The position numbers and the translations under genes are program-made. From positions 248,001-312,000 of the forward strand of contig NZ_JAICDG010000008.1 in the NCBI RefSeq assembly GCF_022751215.1: a DNA stretch of 64,000 nucleotides, written 5' to 3'. The notes beneath the pieces were generated by a model. That model was not told the DNA's origin. It saw only the letters and a program-made list of their open reading frames with translations, and did not search any database. Of this stretch, positions 51,185-58,604 are shown one piece after another. Origin of the DNA: Actinomadura terrae (GTDB taxonomy: Bacteria > Actinomycetota > Actinomycetes > Streptosporangiales > Streptosporangiaceae). Each line of letters begins with the position of its first letter. Position 1 is the first letter of the stretch.

Positions 51185-51432
51185 AGATATGCCCCGATGT
51201 GACCCTCACCGACACCGGCCAGGGCCTGGTGCTGCTCAACGAGCGGACCGGCCGCTACTGGTCCCTCAACGGCACCGGCCGAGCCGTGCTGCTCATGCTC
51301 GCGGACGGAGCCACGCCCGAAGAGGCGGTGGACAGCCTGACGCGGCAGCACCCCGACTTCGCCGACCGGATCACCTCGGACGTGGAGGCGCTGATCAAAT
51401 CGCTCCTGGCAGAGAAGGTGCTGCTCCCATGA
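51181..51432 (+). CDS. Lasso RiPP recognition element, PqqD-like (B1)
   Basis: 83 residues, winged-helix RRE fold. Starts MKICPDVTLTDTGQGLVLLNERTGRYWSLNGTGR with the PqqD-typical YWSLNGTG, then EEAVDSLTRQHPD and a C-terminal helix. It binds the leader (YxxP motif) and delivers the precursor to the peptidase. Overlaps the genes on both sides by four bases (ATGA), so translation is coupled. Confidence 0.93.
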   Translation: MKICPDVTLTDTGQGLVLLNERTGRYWSLNGTGRAVLLMLADGATPEEAVDSLTRQHPDFADRITSDVEALIKSLLAEKVLLP

Positions 51433-51857
51433 CGATGCCCGTCGCCCTCGAACCGCGACCGGACGTCTCCCGCGGCCGCCGGGCGGCCGCCCTCGCGGCC
51501 GTGTCCGCGGCGACGCTGCTGGAGCGGCTGCCGCCACGCCGGTTGCGGCGCGTCCTGGAGGCGGCTCGCCGCGGAGCCCGCCCGGCCACCGCCGCGCAGG
51601 CGCTGGCCGCGCGCGAGGCGGTCGTGGCGGTCAGCCTCCACTGCGCCGGGCAGGGCTGCCTGCGGCGATCGGTGGCCGTCGCGCTGCTGTGCCGGATGGG
51701 CGGGTCCTGGCCGGACTGGTGCACCGGCGTCCGCGTCGAGCCGTTCCGCGCGCACGCCTGGGTCGAGGTGGACGGCACCGCGATCGGGGAGCTGGACGAC
51801 ATGCACCTCTACCACAAGACCATGACGGTGCCCGCCCGGCGCCGGGGCGGGCGGTGA
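51429..51857 (+). CDS. Lasso leader peptidase, transglutaminase-like (B2)
   Basis: 142 residues. Cysteine peptidase that removes the leader after Leu21. The catalytic Cys77 lies in GQGCLRRSVAVALL, His109 in FRAHAWVEVDG and Asp115 next to it, the triad of the bacterial transglutaminase-like/B2 fold. N-terminal LLERLPPRRLRRVL is the usual helical region. It overlaps the RRE gene and the MauE-like gene by four bases each. Confidence 0.93.
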   Translation: MTMPVALEPRPDVSRGRRAAALAAVSAATLLERLPPRRLRRVLEAARRGARPATAAQALAAREAVVAVSLHCAGQGCLRRSVAVALLCRMGGSWPDWCTGVRVEPFRAHAWVEVDGTAIGELDDMHLYHKTMTVPARRRGGR

Positions 51858-52393
51858 GCATGCGCGAGGCGTTCGCGCTGGCCGCCCAGAGTCTGACGGC
51901 CGGGATCTTCGCCGTCGCCGCGTTCAGCAAACTGCGGGGCCGGGAGGATTTCGAGCGGTTCGCCACCACCGTCCGCAAGCTGACGATGCGCTCGGGTCCG
52001 GAGACCACCGTGCTCGCCGGGGCCTTCGCGGTCGTCGAGGCCCTGACCGCCGTGCTGATCGCCGTGCCCGCCACCGCCACCGCGGGCCTGTGGACGGCAG
52101 CGGCGCTCCTCATTCTGTTCATCGGCGTGGTCTTCCGGGCCGTCCGCGGCAAGGTGTTCGCCGAATGCGGCTGCTTCGGCGGCAGCGCGATCATGAGCTA
52201 CCCCCTACTGCTGCGCAACCTCCTGCTCCTGGCCCTGGCGCTGGCGGGTCTGGCTGCCCCGGCCTGGGAGGGCCTCGCCGTCCGCGGCGCCGCGCTGGCC
52301 GCCGGCCTGGTCGCCGCGCCGGTGCTGCTGCGCTCCTACGACCGCGCCGTGACCCTCGTCCTCGGACGGGTGCACGCCAGGACCCAGCCGTGA
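51854..52393 (+). CDS. MauE/DoxX-like membrane protein in the lasso cluster
   Basis: 179 residues with four membrane helices (about 8-25, 50-70, 76-96, 115-150). The loop before the last helices has VFAECGCFGG (Cys105, Cys107), the conserved Cys pair of MauE-family proteins, which support disulfide formation in methylamine dehydrogenase maturation. GTG 51854 overlaps the peptidase stop (GTGA); ATG 51860 is also possible. The precursor core has exactly two cysteines, so a role in its oxidation is a reasonable inference. Another possibility is export or immunity. Confidence 0.8.
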   Translation: MSMREAFALAAQSLTAGIFAVAAFSKLRGREDFERFATTVRKLTMRSGPETTVLAGAFAVVEALTAVLIAVPATATAGLWTAAALLILFIGVVFRAVRGKVFAECGCFGGSAIMSYPLLLRNLLLLALALAGLAAPAWEGLAVRGAALAAGLVAAPVLLRSYDRAVTLVLGRVHARTQP

Positions 52394-53334
52394 CCGCGCC
52401 GATCGAGGTCCGCGGGCTGAGCAAGCACTTCGGCCGCGTGATCGCGCTCGACGCCGTCGACCTCACCGTGCCCAGGGGAGCCGTCCACGGCCTGCTGGGC
52501 CACAACGGCGCCGGTAAGAGCACCCTGGTCGGCGTCCTCGCGACCCTGCTGCGCCCCACCCGGGGCACCGTCCGCGTGGCGGGCCATGACGTGCTCGAAC
52601 GTCCCGCCCAGGTCCGCCGCCGCATCGCCCTCACCGGCCAGCAGACGACGCTGGACCTCACAATGTCCGGGCGCGACAACCTGTTCATGACCGCCCGCCT
52701 GCTCGGCGCCGGACGCCGCGCCGCCCGCGCCCGGACCGACCAGCTGCTGGAGGCGTTCGAGTTGACCGCCGCCGCCGACCGTCCCGCCCGCGGCTACTCC
52801 GGCGGCATGCGGCGCCGCCTCGACCTGGCGATGACCCTCGTCCGGCGCAGCGAGGTCGTCTTCCTGGACGAGCCCGGCACCGGCCTGGACCCGGCCAGCC
52901 GCCTCGCCACCTGGGACATGGTGCGCGGGCTCACCGCCACCGGCAGCACCGTCGTCCTGACCACCCAGCACCTGGAGGAGGCCGACCGCCTCGCGGACGC
53001 GATCACCGTCCTCGCCGACGGCCGCGTCGTCGCCACCGGCCCGCCCGAGGACCTCAAACGCCGCATCGGCCGCCGCAGCGCGACGGTCCGCCTCGCCACG
53101 GCCGCCGACACGCTCGCCGCCGACCGCGCCCTGACCGCCGCGGGCCTGCCCCCCGAGTGCGACCGCCCCCGCCGCGCCCTGACCATCACCCTGACCCGCG
53201 ACCGCGACCTCACCGCCGTCGTCCGCGTCCTGGACGCGGCCGGGATCGAACCCACCCGCCTGACCCTGTCCGAACCAGGCCTGGACCAGGTGTACCTGGC
53301 CCTGACCGGCCACCGCCGAACGGAAGCACCATGA
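52390..53334 (+). CDS. ABC transporter ATP-binding protein of the lasso cluster
   Basis: 314 residues, DrrA-type export ATPase. Walker A GHNGAGKST, Q-loop, signature YSGGMRRRLDLAMTL, Walker B VVFLDEPGTGLDP and the switch His in TTQHLEEADRL are intact. The C-terminal 90 residues form the DrrA-like extension. It pairs with the next gene to export the lasso peptide and give self-protection. GTG start overlaps the MauE-like stop. Confidence 0.94.
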   Translation: MTAPIEVRGLSKHFGRVIALDAVDLTVPRGAVHGLLGHNGAGKSTLVGVLATLLRPTRGTVRVAGHDVLERPAQVRRRIALTGQQTTLDLTMSGRDNLFMTARLLGAGRRAARARTDQLLEAFELTAAADRPARGYSGGMRRRLDLAMTLVRRSEVVFLDEPGTGLDPASRLATWDMVRGLTATGSTVVLTTQHLEEADRLADAITVLADGRVVATGPPEDLKRRIGRRSATVRLATAADTLAADRALTAAGLPPECDRPRRALTITLTRDRDLTAVVRVLDAAGIEPTRLTLSEPGLDQVYLALTGHRRTEAP

Positions 53335-54167
53335 CCGCCCCGCCCCTCACCGACCACCCCCACGAGCCGCTCACAGGCTCCGACGACTGGCACGGCGCGG
53401 CAACGACGACCCAGATCGCGATACTGACGGCCCGCTCCATGCGCGCCCTCGTCCTGGACCGCCGCCTGCTGATCATCGGCGTGGTCGAATCCCTCATAAT
53501 GCTGATCGCCTTCGGCCAGGTCTTCTCCGGCCTCGCCTACGCCCCGGGCTTCCCCGCCCACATCAAATACATCGATTTCCTCTTCCCGGCCCTCATGCTC
53601 ACCACAACGCTGCAAAGCGGCATCCAGGCCGGAATCGGAGTCACCGACGACGCCCAGTCGGGCATCCTCGACCGCCTCCGCTCGATGCCGGTCTGGCCCG
53701 GCTCGATCCTCATAGCCCGCAGCCTCGCCGGCCTGGCCCGAGGCGCCCTGCGCCTACTCGTCCTCCTGACCCTGGCCCGCGCCCTGTTCGGCTACCACCC
53801 CGCAGGCGGCGTCGAAGGCCTGCTGGCCGCCGCCGCCCTCTCCCTGGCGGTGAGCTGGAGCCTGAGCTGGCTCTTCATCGCCCTGGCCTGCTGGATCCAC
53901 CAGTCCGAAGCCCTCCACGCCACCGCGGGCCTGGTGATGTTCCCGCTGATGTACGCCTCGAACGCCTTCGTCCCGATGGACGGCCTCCCCGGCTGGCTCC
54001 GCTGGATCGCCCGCTACAACCCCATAACCCACGGCATCAACTCCGCCCGAGACCTATGCCTAACAGGCACCACGGGCCCCGGCGTCCTAACCGCCATCCT
54101 CGCAAGCCTGCTAATCGCCACCGCAGCCGCCACCACAGCCACCAAAGCCCTCTCCCGCCCCCGCTAA
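53331..54167 (+). CDS. ABC-2 type permease of the lasso cluster
   Basis: 278 residues, DrrB-type. A cytoplasmic N-terminus precedes six membrane helices; the ABC-2 signature lies around ALHATAGLVMFPLMYASNAFVPMDGLPGWL and RYNPITHGINSARDL. It forms the exporter with the ATPase before it; the genes overlap by four bases. Codon usage shifts late in the gene toward more A (CTAACAGGC). Last gene of the cluster; a CRISPR array begins 125 bp later. Confidence 0.92.
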   Translation: MTAPPLTDHPHEPLTGSDDWHGAATTTQIAILTARSMRALVLDRRLLIIGVVESLIMLIAFGQVFSGLAYAPGFPAHIKYIDFLFPALMLTTTLQSGIQAGIGVTDDAQSGILDRLRSMPVWPGSILIARSLAGLARGALRLLVLLTLARALFGYHPAGGVEGLLAAAALSLAVSWSLSWLFIALACWIHQSEALHATAGLVMFPLMYASNAFVPMDGLPGWLRWIARYNPITHGINSARDLCLTGTTGPGVLTAILASLLIATAAATTATKALSRPR

Positions 54168-54291
54168 CCCCAACAACCCAAGCCCCCACCCTCACCCCCC
54201 GCAGCCCAAGCGCCCGCCCCCCTCCACAATCAGGCAGGAGCCGAGGAGGATGAGGGCCCCTGCACGTCGCCTGGACGCTGGCAGAAGCCAA

Positions 54292-54587
54292 GTTGCGAAC
54301 CCTGCGGGGCGATGAGGACCAGGGCTTGCGTACGTCCGCATCACCACCGCCAAGGTGTTGCGAACCCTCGCAGGGGCGATGACGAGGCTCCTGCCTGACC
54401 TCCGCCCGACAGCAGGACCGCCGCGTTGCGAACCTTCGTAGGGGCGATGAGGACGCCGACGGGCTCGGCATGGCGCACCGCTGCACCGCTCGGTTGCGAA
54501 CCCCCGTGGGGCTATGAGGACGCAGCGACTCCTGCTGGCCACCACTACCGCCGGGGCGTTGCGAACCTTGGTGGGGGCTACGAGGAG
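54292..54587 (-). CRISPR. CRISPR array 1, five degenerate repeats
   Basis: Repeats at 54292-54319, 54357-54386, 54425-54454, 54493-54521 and 54558-54587, 28-30 bp. They begin GTTGCGAACC and end GATGAGGAC or a variant. The four spacers are 37, 38, 38 and 36 bp. Nearly every repeat carries changes, so the array is decayed. On the minus strand the repeat ends GGTTCGCAAC, like crRNA handles of type III/I repeats, so the minus strand is taken as the crRNA strand. No cas genes in the window. Confidence 0.9.
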
Positions 54588-54618
54588 CCCATAGTAGAGC
54601 CGCTGGCTGGATGACACG
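54588..54618. repeat. Shared 31-bp flank right of CRISPR array 1
   Basis: Starts CCCATAGTAGAG and ends GGATGACACG. It matches the flank of array 2 (55610-55640) with three differences. Conservation at the same side of both arrays suggests the leader-repeat junction. Confidence 0.75.
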
Positions 54619-54654
54619 TGTGCTTGCACCAGACCACCGGAGGCGGAACGAACC

Positions 54655-55239
54655 GTGCCCACGTTGACCCTCCCGTTGCCGTCCGGCGGTACCTGGACGC
54701 GGGCAGATTATGAGGCGCTGCCCGAAGACCTTCCGGTACGCGTGAGCCTCATCCATGGAGCGCTGGTGGTGGCCCCCCGGCCCCGCCCGCTCCACCAGCG
54801 CATCGCCCGGCGTCTGGCGACTCGTCTCGAAGACGCGGCCCCCGATGCCTGGCAGGTCGACACCGCCGTGGACGTCCTCCTGGACGACGATGAAGTGGAG
54901 GCGGTCGAGATCGCTCCCGACATCGTCGTGTACTCCAGCGACCACGACCCCTACGAGCGCCCGATTCTCGCCCATCAGGTCGCCCTGGTTGTCGAGGTCG
55001 TCTCACCGTCGACCAGGCACAGGGACCGCCGAGTGCAACCAGCCTTGTACGCCGAGGCGGGTATCCGGCACTACTGGCGGGTGGAGACCGACCAGACCGC
55101 ACCGGCGTTCGCCGTCTACACCTACGAACTGGGCGATGCCACCGGCGGATACGTCGCGACAGGCGTACACCACGACCGGATCACCGCCACCTTGCCCTTC
55201 GCCCTCGACATAGAACTCAAGGCCGTCCGCGAACGCTGA
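54655..55239 (+). CDS. Uma2-family (DUF820) PD-(D/E)XK nuclease-like protein
   Basis: 194 residues. The Uma2 fold is seen in WTRADYEALPEDLPVRVSLIHGALVVAPRP, then EIAPDIVVYSSDH and LVVEVVSPSTRHRDRRV, with the D-x9-ExV nuclease core (Asp of PDIVV, Glu of VEVVS, Arg/Lys side following). Uma2 proteins are common in actinomycetes and cyanobacteria, and their biological role is unknown. It lies between two CRISPR arrays on the plus strand, 67 bp from the right end of array 1. GTG start. Confidence 0.88.
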   Translation: MPTLTLPLPSGGTWTRADYEALPEDLPVRVSLIHGALVVAPRPRPLHQRIARRLATRLEDAAPDAWQVDTAVDVLLDDDEVEAVEIAPDIVVYSSDHDPYERPILAHQVALVVEVVSPSTRHRDRRVQPALYAEAGIRHYWRVETDQTAPAFAVYTYELGDATGGYVATGVHHDRITATLPFALDIELKAVRER

Positions 55240-55316
55240 CATCCGCGACGTACCGCTCAACAACCCGAGCGGTAATGGCTGGGTGCAGGCGGCTTCTGGC
55301 TTATCTGGGACTGGTT

Positions 55317-55609
55317 TTGTGATCCCCTCGCAGGGGCGATGAGGACGCGCGGCGCCGCTGCGCCCGACGACGCGGAGGCTGTTGCGAACCCGCGTGGGGG
55401 CGATGAGGACTGGACGATCTAGTGCAGATCCTGGACGTGCTGCTGCAGTTGCGAACCCTTGTAGGGGCGATGAGGACGACCTCTGATGAACCGCGGCACG
55501 GTGCTCATCCTCACGTTGCGAACCCTTGTAGGGGCGATGAGGACACGTTCCAGGGCTACATGGCGGTGTGTGTCAGTTTGTTGCGAACCCTTGTAGGGGC
55601 GATGAGGAC
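55317..55609 (-). CRISPR. CRISPR array 2, five repeats
   Basis: Repeats at 55317-55346, 55381-55410, 55448-55477, 55515-55544 and 55580-55609, each 30 bp. The last three are identical (GTTGCGAACCCTTGTAGGGG plus CGATGAGGAC); the second is changed at four places, and the first is degenerate in its left half. Spacers are 34, 37, 37 and 35 bp. Perfect repeats on the right and decayed ones on the left place the leader on the right and crRNA transcription on the minus strand. No cas genes in the window. Confidence 0.93.
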
Positions 55610-55640
55610 CCCATGGTAAAGCCGCTGGCTGGATGCCACG
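55610..55640. repeat. Shared 31-bp flank right of CRISPR array 2, leader side
   Basis: Starts CCCATGGTAAAG and ends GGATGCCACG; 28 of 31 bases match 54588-54618. The rest of the gap to 55867 holds an inverted repeat TTTCAGCGA/TCGCTGAAA near 55664-55713 and no gene. Confidence 0.75.
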
Positions 55641-55867
55641 GCGACAGCCGTACATGGAGTGCGATTTCAGCGAGCCTCCGGTAGTGCACGCGACCCCGGC
55701 GTGTCGCTGAAACGATCAAGGTTGACCTGGCAGCGGACACGGCTACCGCATCTCAGCGAGGCGCGGTCGCTTGTTCCTTCTTGGGGTGGGCCTCCCGAAG
55801 GGAGGGGAAGCGCGGGGCGGTGGACCCGGCCGTACGCCCGCCGTCTCGGGCTGGCCTCGGTGGCCGG

Positions 55868-56074
55868 TTAAAGGTCGAGGTTCCCAGCCTTTGCTCGCGA
55901 TACGAGCACGGTGAACGCGGTGCGGTCGATGGCCAGGTGGCCGCTGTGCGGGTTCTTGCTGTCCCTAATACTCAGGAGGGTGGCGGTTCTCGCGACCTCC
56001 ACACACTGGCCGGAGCTGCCGCCGCTGTAGCTGCTCTTGCGCCACTGGACGGACGTCGTGCTGGTGATCTTCAC
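55868..56074 (-). CDS. DUF397 domain protein (BldB/WhiJ-locus type)
   Basis: 68 residues. The family hallmark WRKSSYSGGSSGQCVEVA is at 11-28 and RDSKNPHSGHLAIDRTAF follows. DUF397 proteins are small partners of XRE/WhiJ-like regulators in actinomycetes. Its ATG overlaps the stop of the upstream gene by four bases. It is a close paralogue of the DUF397 gene at 56765. Confidence 0.93.
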   Translation of the reverse strand: MKITSTTSVQWRKSSYSGGSSGQCVEVARTATLLSIRDSKNPHSGHLAIDRTAFTVLVSRAKAGNLDL

Positions 56075-56664
56075 GGTTCCTCCATGGGGTGTTGGTCGGT
56101 CTCGGCTTGGTGATTGGCGAGTTCCCAGAGGCTGGCGACGTGGGAGGCGAACCGGTCGTAGAGGCCGTCGTCCTGAAGTCGTTTAATGTGCAGCATCGGG
56201 GAGTCGTGCCCGACCAGGCGCGCGAGGTGCGGTGTGACGAGCATCTGGTCGTCAAAGACAAATGCGCTCAGTCCGATGTGCTCGTCGCCGTAGCGCGTTT
56301 CGATGGTCGGGACGTCGCTGAGCTTGGACAACTCGTCCATCGTGACTTGGATGCGAGTGCTGACGGTCAGCGGGACCGCCTCCAGCTCTTCTCTGCGACG
56401 TGTGACCTCACTGTTCGGGTCGCCGATGAGAAAGCGGATGCGGCAACCCGCCTCTGCCTGCCTGCGCAGGACGCTGCGTAGGTTGGGCAACTCCAGCCAT
56501 AGGAAGTAGTTGGTGTATCCCGCGAAGGTCAGTTCTGATTTCGCATTGCTGATCAGCCCGCGCCACACCGATTTCGGGCAGCTTGACCGGTACGGATAAA
56601 CGGCGACGATCTCGCGGTCGGCGCCGATCTTGATGTTCCTGCCGACGGTTTTGGGCCAGAGCAC
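56071..56664 (-). CDS. DUF5919-like C-terminal domain protein lacking its HTH
   Basis: 197 residues. The sequence (LWPKTVGRNIKIGADREIVAVYPYRSSCP, then AKSELTFAGYTNYFLWLELPNL, GCRIRFLIGDPNSEVTRRRE, AFVFDDQMLVTPHLA) resembles the C-terminal, phospholipase-D-like domain of XRE regulators annotated DUF5919. The N-terminal helix-turn-helix is missing: the frame is open to about 56783, but the extra sequence is not HTH-like. GTG start. It overlaps the DUF397 gene, keeping the usual regulator-DUF397 order. It is a truncated regulator or a free-standing sensor domain. Confidence 0.6.
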   Translation of the reverse strand: MLWPKTVGRNIKIGADREIVAVYPYRSSCPKSVWRGLISNAKSELTFAGYTNYFLWLELPNLRSVLRRQAEAGCRIRFLIGDPNSEVTRRREELEAVPLTVSTRIQVTMDELSKLSDVPTIETRYGDEHIGLSAFVFDDQMLVTPHLARLVGHDSPMLHIKRLQDDGLYDRFASHVASLWELANHQAETDQHPMEEP

Positions 56665-56764
56665 GGCCTCACCAACTCCCGGTGCCTCTTGCTCGGCTCT
56701 ACCAGTGTGCCAAGCGAAAGGCCCCGGCGGGAGGGAGGTCCCGCCGGGGCCGATCGAGGGTCGG

Positions 56765-56974
56765 TCACAGGTTGAGGTCTCCGGCCTTCACTCGCCACAC
56801 CAGCGCGGCGAACGCGGGGCGGCCGATGGACAGGTGACCACCTTCGGGGTTCTTGCTGTCCCTGATTCCCACAAGCGCGTAGGTCTCCGCGACCTCCACA
56901 CACTGGCCACTCTGCCCACCGCTGTAACTGCTCTTGCGCCAGGGGCCGGACGTAAGCTTGTCGGTCGTCTTCAC
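56765..56974 (-). CDS. DUF397 domain protein
   Basis: 69 residues. WRKSSYSGGQSGQCVEVAE and RDSKNPEGGHLSIGRPAFAAL are canonical. It starts four bases inside the DUF5753 gene stop, as is usual for XRE-DUF397 pairs. These loci relate to Streptomyces WhiJ/BldB developmental modules. Confidence 0.93.
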   Translation of the reverse strand: MKTTDKLTSGPWRKSSYSGGQSGQCVEVAETYALVGIRDSKNPEGGHLSIGRPAFAALVWRVKAGDLNL

Positions 56975-57477
56975 AGTTCCTCCAACGCTTTACGGATGGC
57001 GGCCGTCGACTCCTCAGCGTTCAACGCCTTGGACCTGATCAACTCAAACAGTATGCCAAGTTCGGCGACGTAATCGCCTTCGTCGATCAGACGGCCGCGC
57101 CCACCGGCGGACTCTGCGTAGACGGTGTCCGGCTCCCCAGGGGAGCACAGGATCGTGAACGTACCCTCTGGAGACAGTTCGGCGTCCTCGGGGACGATGT
57201 GGATATGCACGTGCGGCAGGTCAGCCAACGTGAGCAGATGCTCGAGCTGTGCGCGCATGACCTCGCGACCGCCGAAGGGGCGACGGAGCACAGAGGCGTC
57301 TAGCAACGCAAAGATGGCTGGGGGCTCATCCGCGTTGATGATCTCCTGACGTTCGAGTCGGGCCGTGACGAGACTTTCCAGCTTGTTCGGCTGCTGGCCG
57401 GCCTTCAGCACGGCGCGAGCGTAGTCAGGCGCCTGGAAGAGACCTGTGATCACGAAGTTCTCATAAACCTTGATCAT
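56971..57477 (-). CDS. DUF5753 domain, C-terminal part of an amber-split XRE regulator
   Basis: 168 residues. MIKVYENFVITGLFQAPDYARAVLKA is the start of a DUF5753 effector domain, and the rest (VLRRPFGGREVMRAQLEHLLTLADLPHVHIHIVPEDA) is full length. It normally follows an HTH in one protein. Here the HTH gene ends in an in-frame TAG at 57486-57484 and this ATG is the third codon after it, with GGAGGG upstream that could allow reinitiation. Either a nonsense mutant or a two-subunit regulator. Confidence 0.75.
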   Translation of the reverse strand: MIKVYENFVITGLFQAPDYARAVLKAGQQPNKLESLVTARLERQEIINADEPPAIFALLDASVLRRPFGGREVMRAQLEHLLTLADLPHVHIHIVPEDAELSPEGTFTILCSPGEPDTVYAESAGGRGRLIDEGDYVAELGILFELIRSKALNAEESTAAIRKALEEL

Positions 57478-57483
57478 GCCTGC

Positions 57484-57774
57484 CTAGCCCTCCGCGTCTG
57501 CGAACTCGGGGAATCCCGCTGGGAGGCCGGTCTCTTCGAGGACGCGGGGGTAGAGCGGGGTGAAGAACTGGTCCTGCTCGAACGCCCGGTCGAGGGCCTG
57601 GCAGTTCCTGCGGGTGGGGCGGCGCTGCTGGGTCTCCATGCCGCTGATCAGGCTTCCCGAGACGTGGATCTTGCTGCCAAGCGTGGGCTGTGACCAGCCC
57701 TTTTCCTCGCGGAGGCGCTTGAGGTGGTACGCGAGGTATGCACGAGCCGATTCCGACGGGTCGATCGACGGCAT
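57484..57774 (-). CDS. XRE-family HTH, N-terminal part of an amber-split regulator
   Basis: 96 residues. The helix-turn-helix is LKRLREEKGWSQPTLGSKIH, then VSGSLISGMETQQRRPTRRN. The C-terminal LPAGFPEFADAEG normally continues into DUF5753. GGGAGG lies five bases before ATG 57774. The stop TAG is in frame with the following DUF5753 gene. Together with the DUF397 gene it forms a WhiJ-like locus. Confidence 0.75.
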   Translation of the reverse strand: MPSIDPSESARAYLAYHLKRLREEKGWSQPTLGSKIHVSGSLISGMETQQRRPTRRNCQALDRAFEQDQFFTPLYPRVLEETGLPAGFPEFADAEG

Positions 57775-57910
57775 GGGGGCCTCCCTGATCCGGCACGTGA
57801 CGCTGTGCTTGGGCTCAGTCGCTTGTGGAGAGCTTTGTATAGCGCAGAGTAGCCGCGAGAACACACCATCGGAGGCCAGACAGCGAAATCGGTGGCTCAG
57901 GAGACAGATC

Positions 57911-58234
57911 ATGTGCATCGACGACACGGCGGGACGAACATCGCAGCCGGGCGAACCGGGGTACGAGCGGGAAGTTTCCTGGCTTGAGGATGTGGTGAGG
58001 GCGCTCGACATGGTCGGGGGCTTCAAGACGTCCATGCGGCAGCTTTACGGCGACGGGGCCCCGTTTCTGGACGTCGTGGGTGACGGGGGAGCGCGGCTCA
58101 AGGAGACCGTCCACGTCCGGTGGGTCGGTCAGAGCCTGCGGGGCGTCTGGTCGTGGGGCGAGGACATCGCGGGCGACGGGGATCCGCAGGTGGCGGCCGA
58201 GGCGATCGGCAGGGTCGTCAGCCCCAGGATGTGA
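57911..58234 (+). CDS. Small hypothetical protein
   Basis: 107 residues, divergent from the XRE gene. The core WLEDVVRALDMVGGFKTSMRQLYG and VHVRWVGQSLRGVWSWGEDIAG is well ordered, but no family is recognised. The start is uncertain since the frame is open upstream; ATG 57911 has no strong ribosome-binding site. First of three tightly packed unknown genes. Confidence 0.55.
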   Translation: MCIDDTAGRTSQPGEPGYEREVSWLEDVVRALDMVGGFKTSMRQLYGDGAPFLDVVGDGGARLKETVHVRWVGQSLRGVWSWGEDIAGDGDPQVAAEAIGRVVSPRM

Positions 58235-58241
58235 CCCGGTC

Positions 58242-58604
58242 ATGGGACGCCATGAGAAGACCCCGGGAAACCACCCTCAGCCCCCGAGCGAGGTGGAGCA
58301 GGAGGGCGGGCCCGCGACCTTCATTCCGCAGAGCGAGCGGGTCACGTTTCTGGTCCACCTGGCTCGGGAGTTCGAGGACGCGGCCGGGTTGATGACCGTG
58401 TTCGCCGTTCTCGACGGATTCGTGGTCCTGCGTGTAGTTCCCGTGCGGGCACCCCGCCGAGCGAGGACGGTCGGCTGCCTCTACCGGCACGGCCAGTGGT
58501 GGTTCTACGACGTCACGGCAGACCGGACCATCCGTCCTGCCAATGAAATCAGCGCAGCGGCAAAGGAGATCAGGACGAGCATGGAAACGGCGGTGGCGGC
58601 ATGA
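58242..58604 (+). CDS. Small hypothetical protein
   Basis: 120 residues: a Pro/Glu-rich N-terminus, then an alpha/beta core (ERVTFLVHLAREFEDAAGLMTVFAVLDGFVVLRVVPVRAP, YRHGQWWFYDVTADRTIRPA). No family recognised. It starts 7 bp after the preceding gene and its stop overlaps the next ATG (ATGA), so the three genes are one operon. Confidence 0.6.
   Translation: MGRHEKTPGNHPQPPSEVEQEGGPATFIPQSERVTFLVHLAREFEDAAGLMTVFAVLDGFVVLRVVPVRAPRRARTVGCLYRHGQWWFYDVTADRTIRPANEISAAAKEIRTSMETAVAA

Noticed and set aside
54192..55655. Minus-strand frames across the CRISPR arrays with repeated RVRN peptides
   Set aside because: They are translations of the CRISPR repeats themselves.
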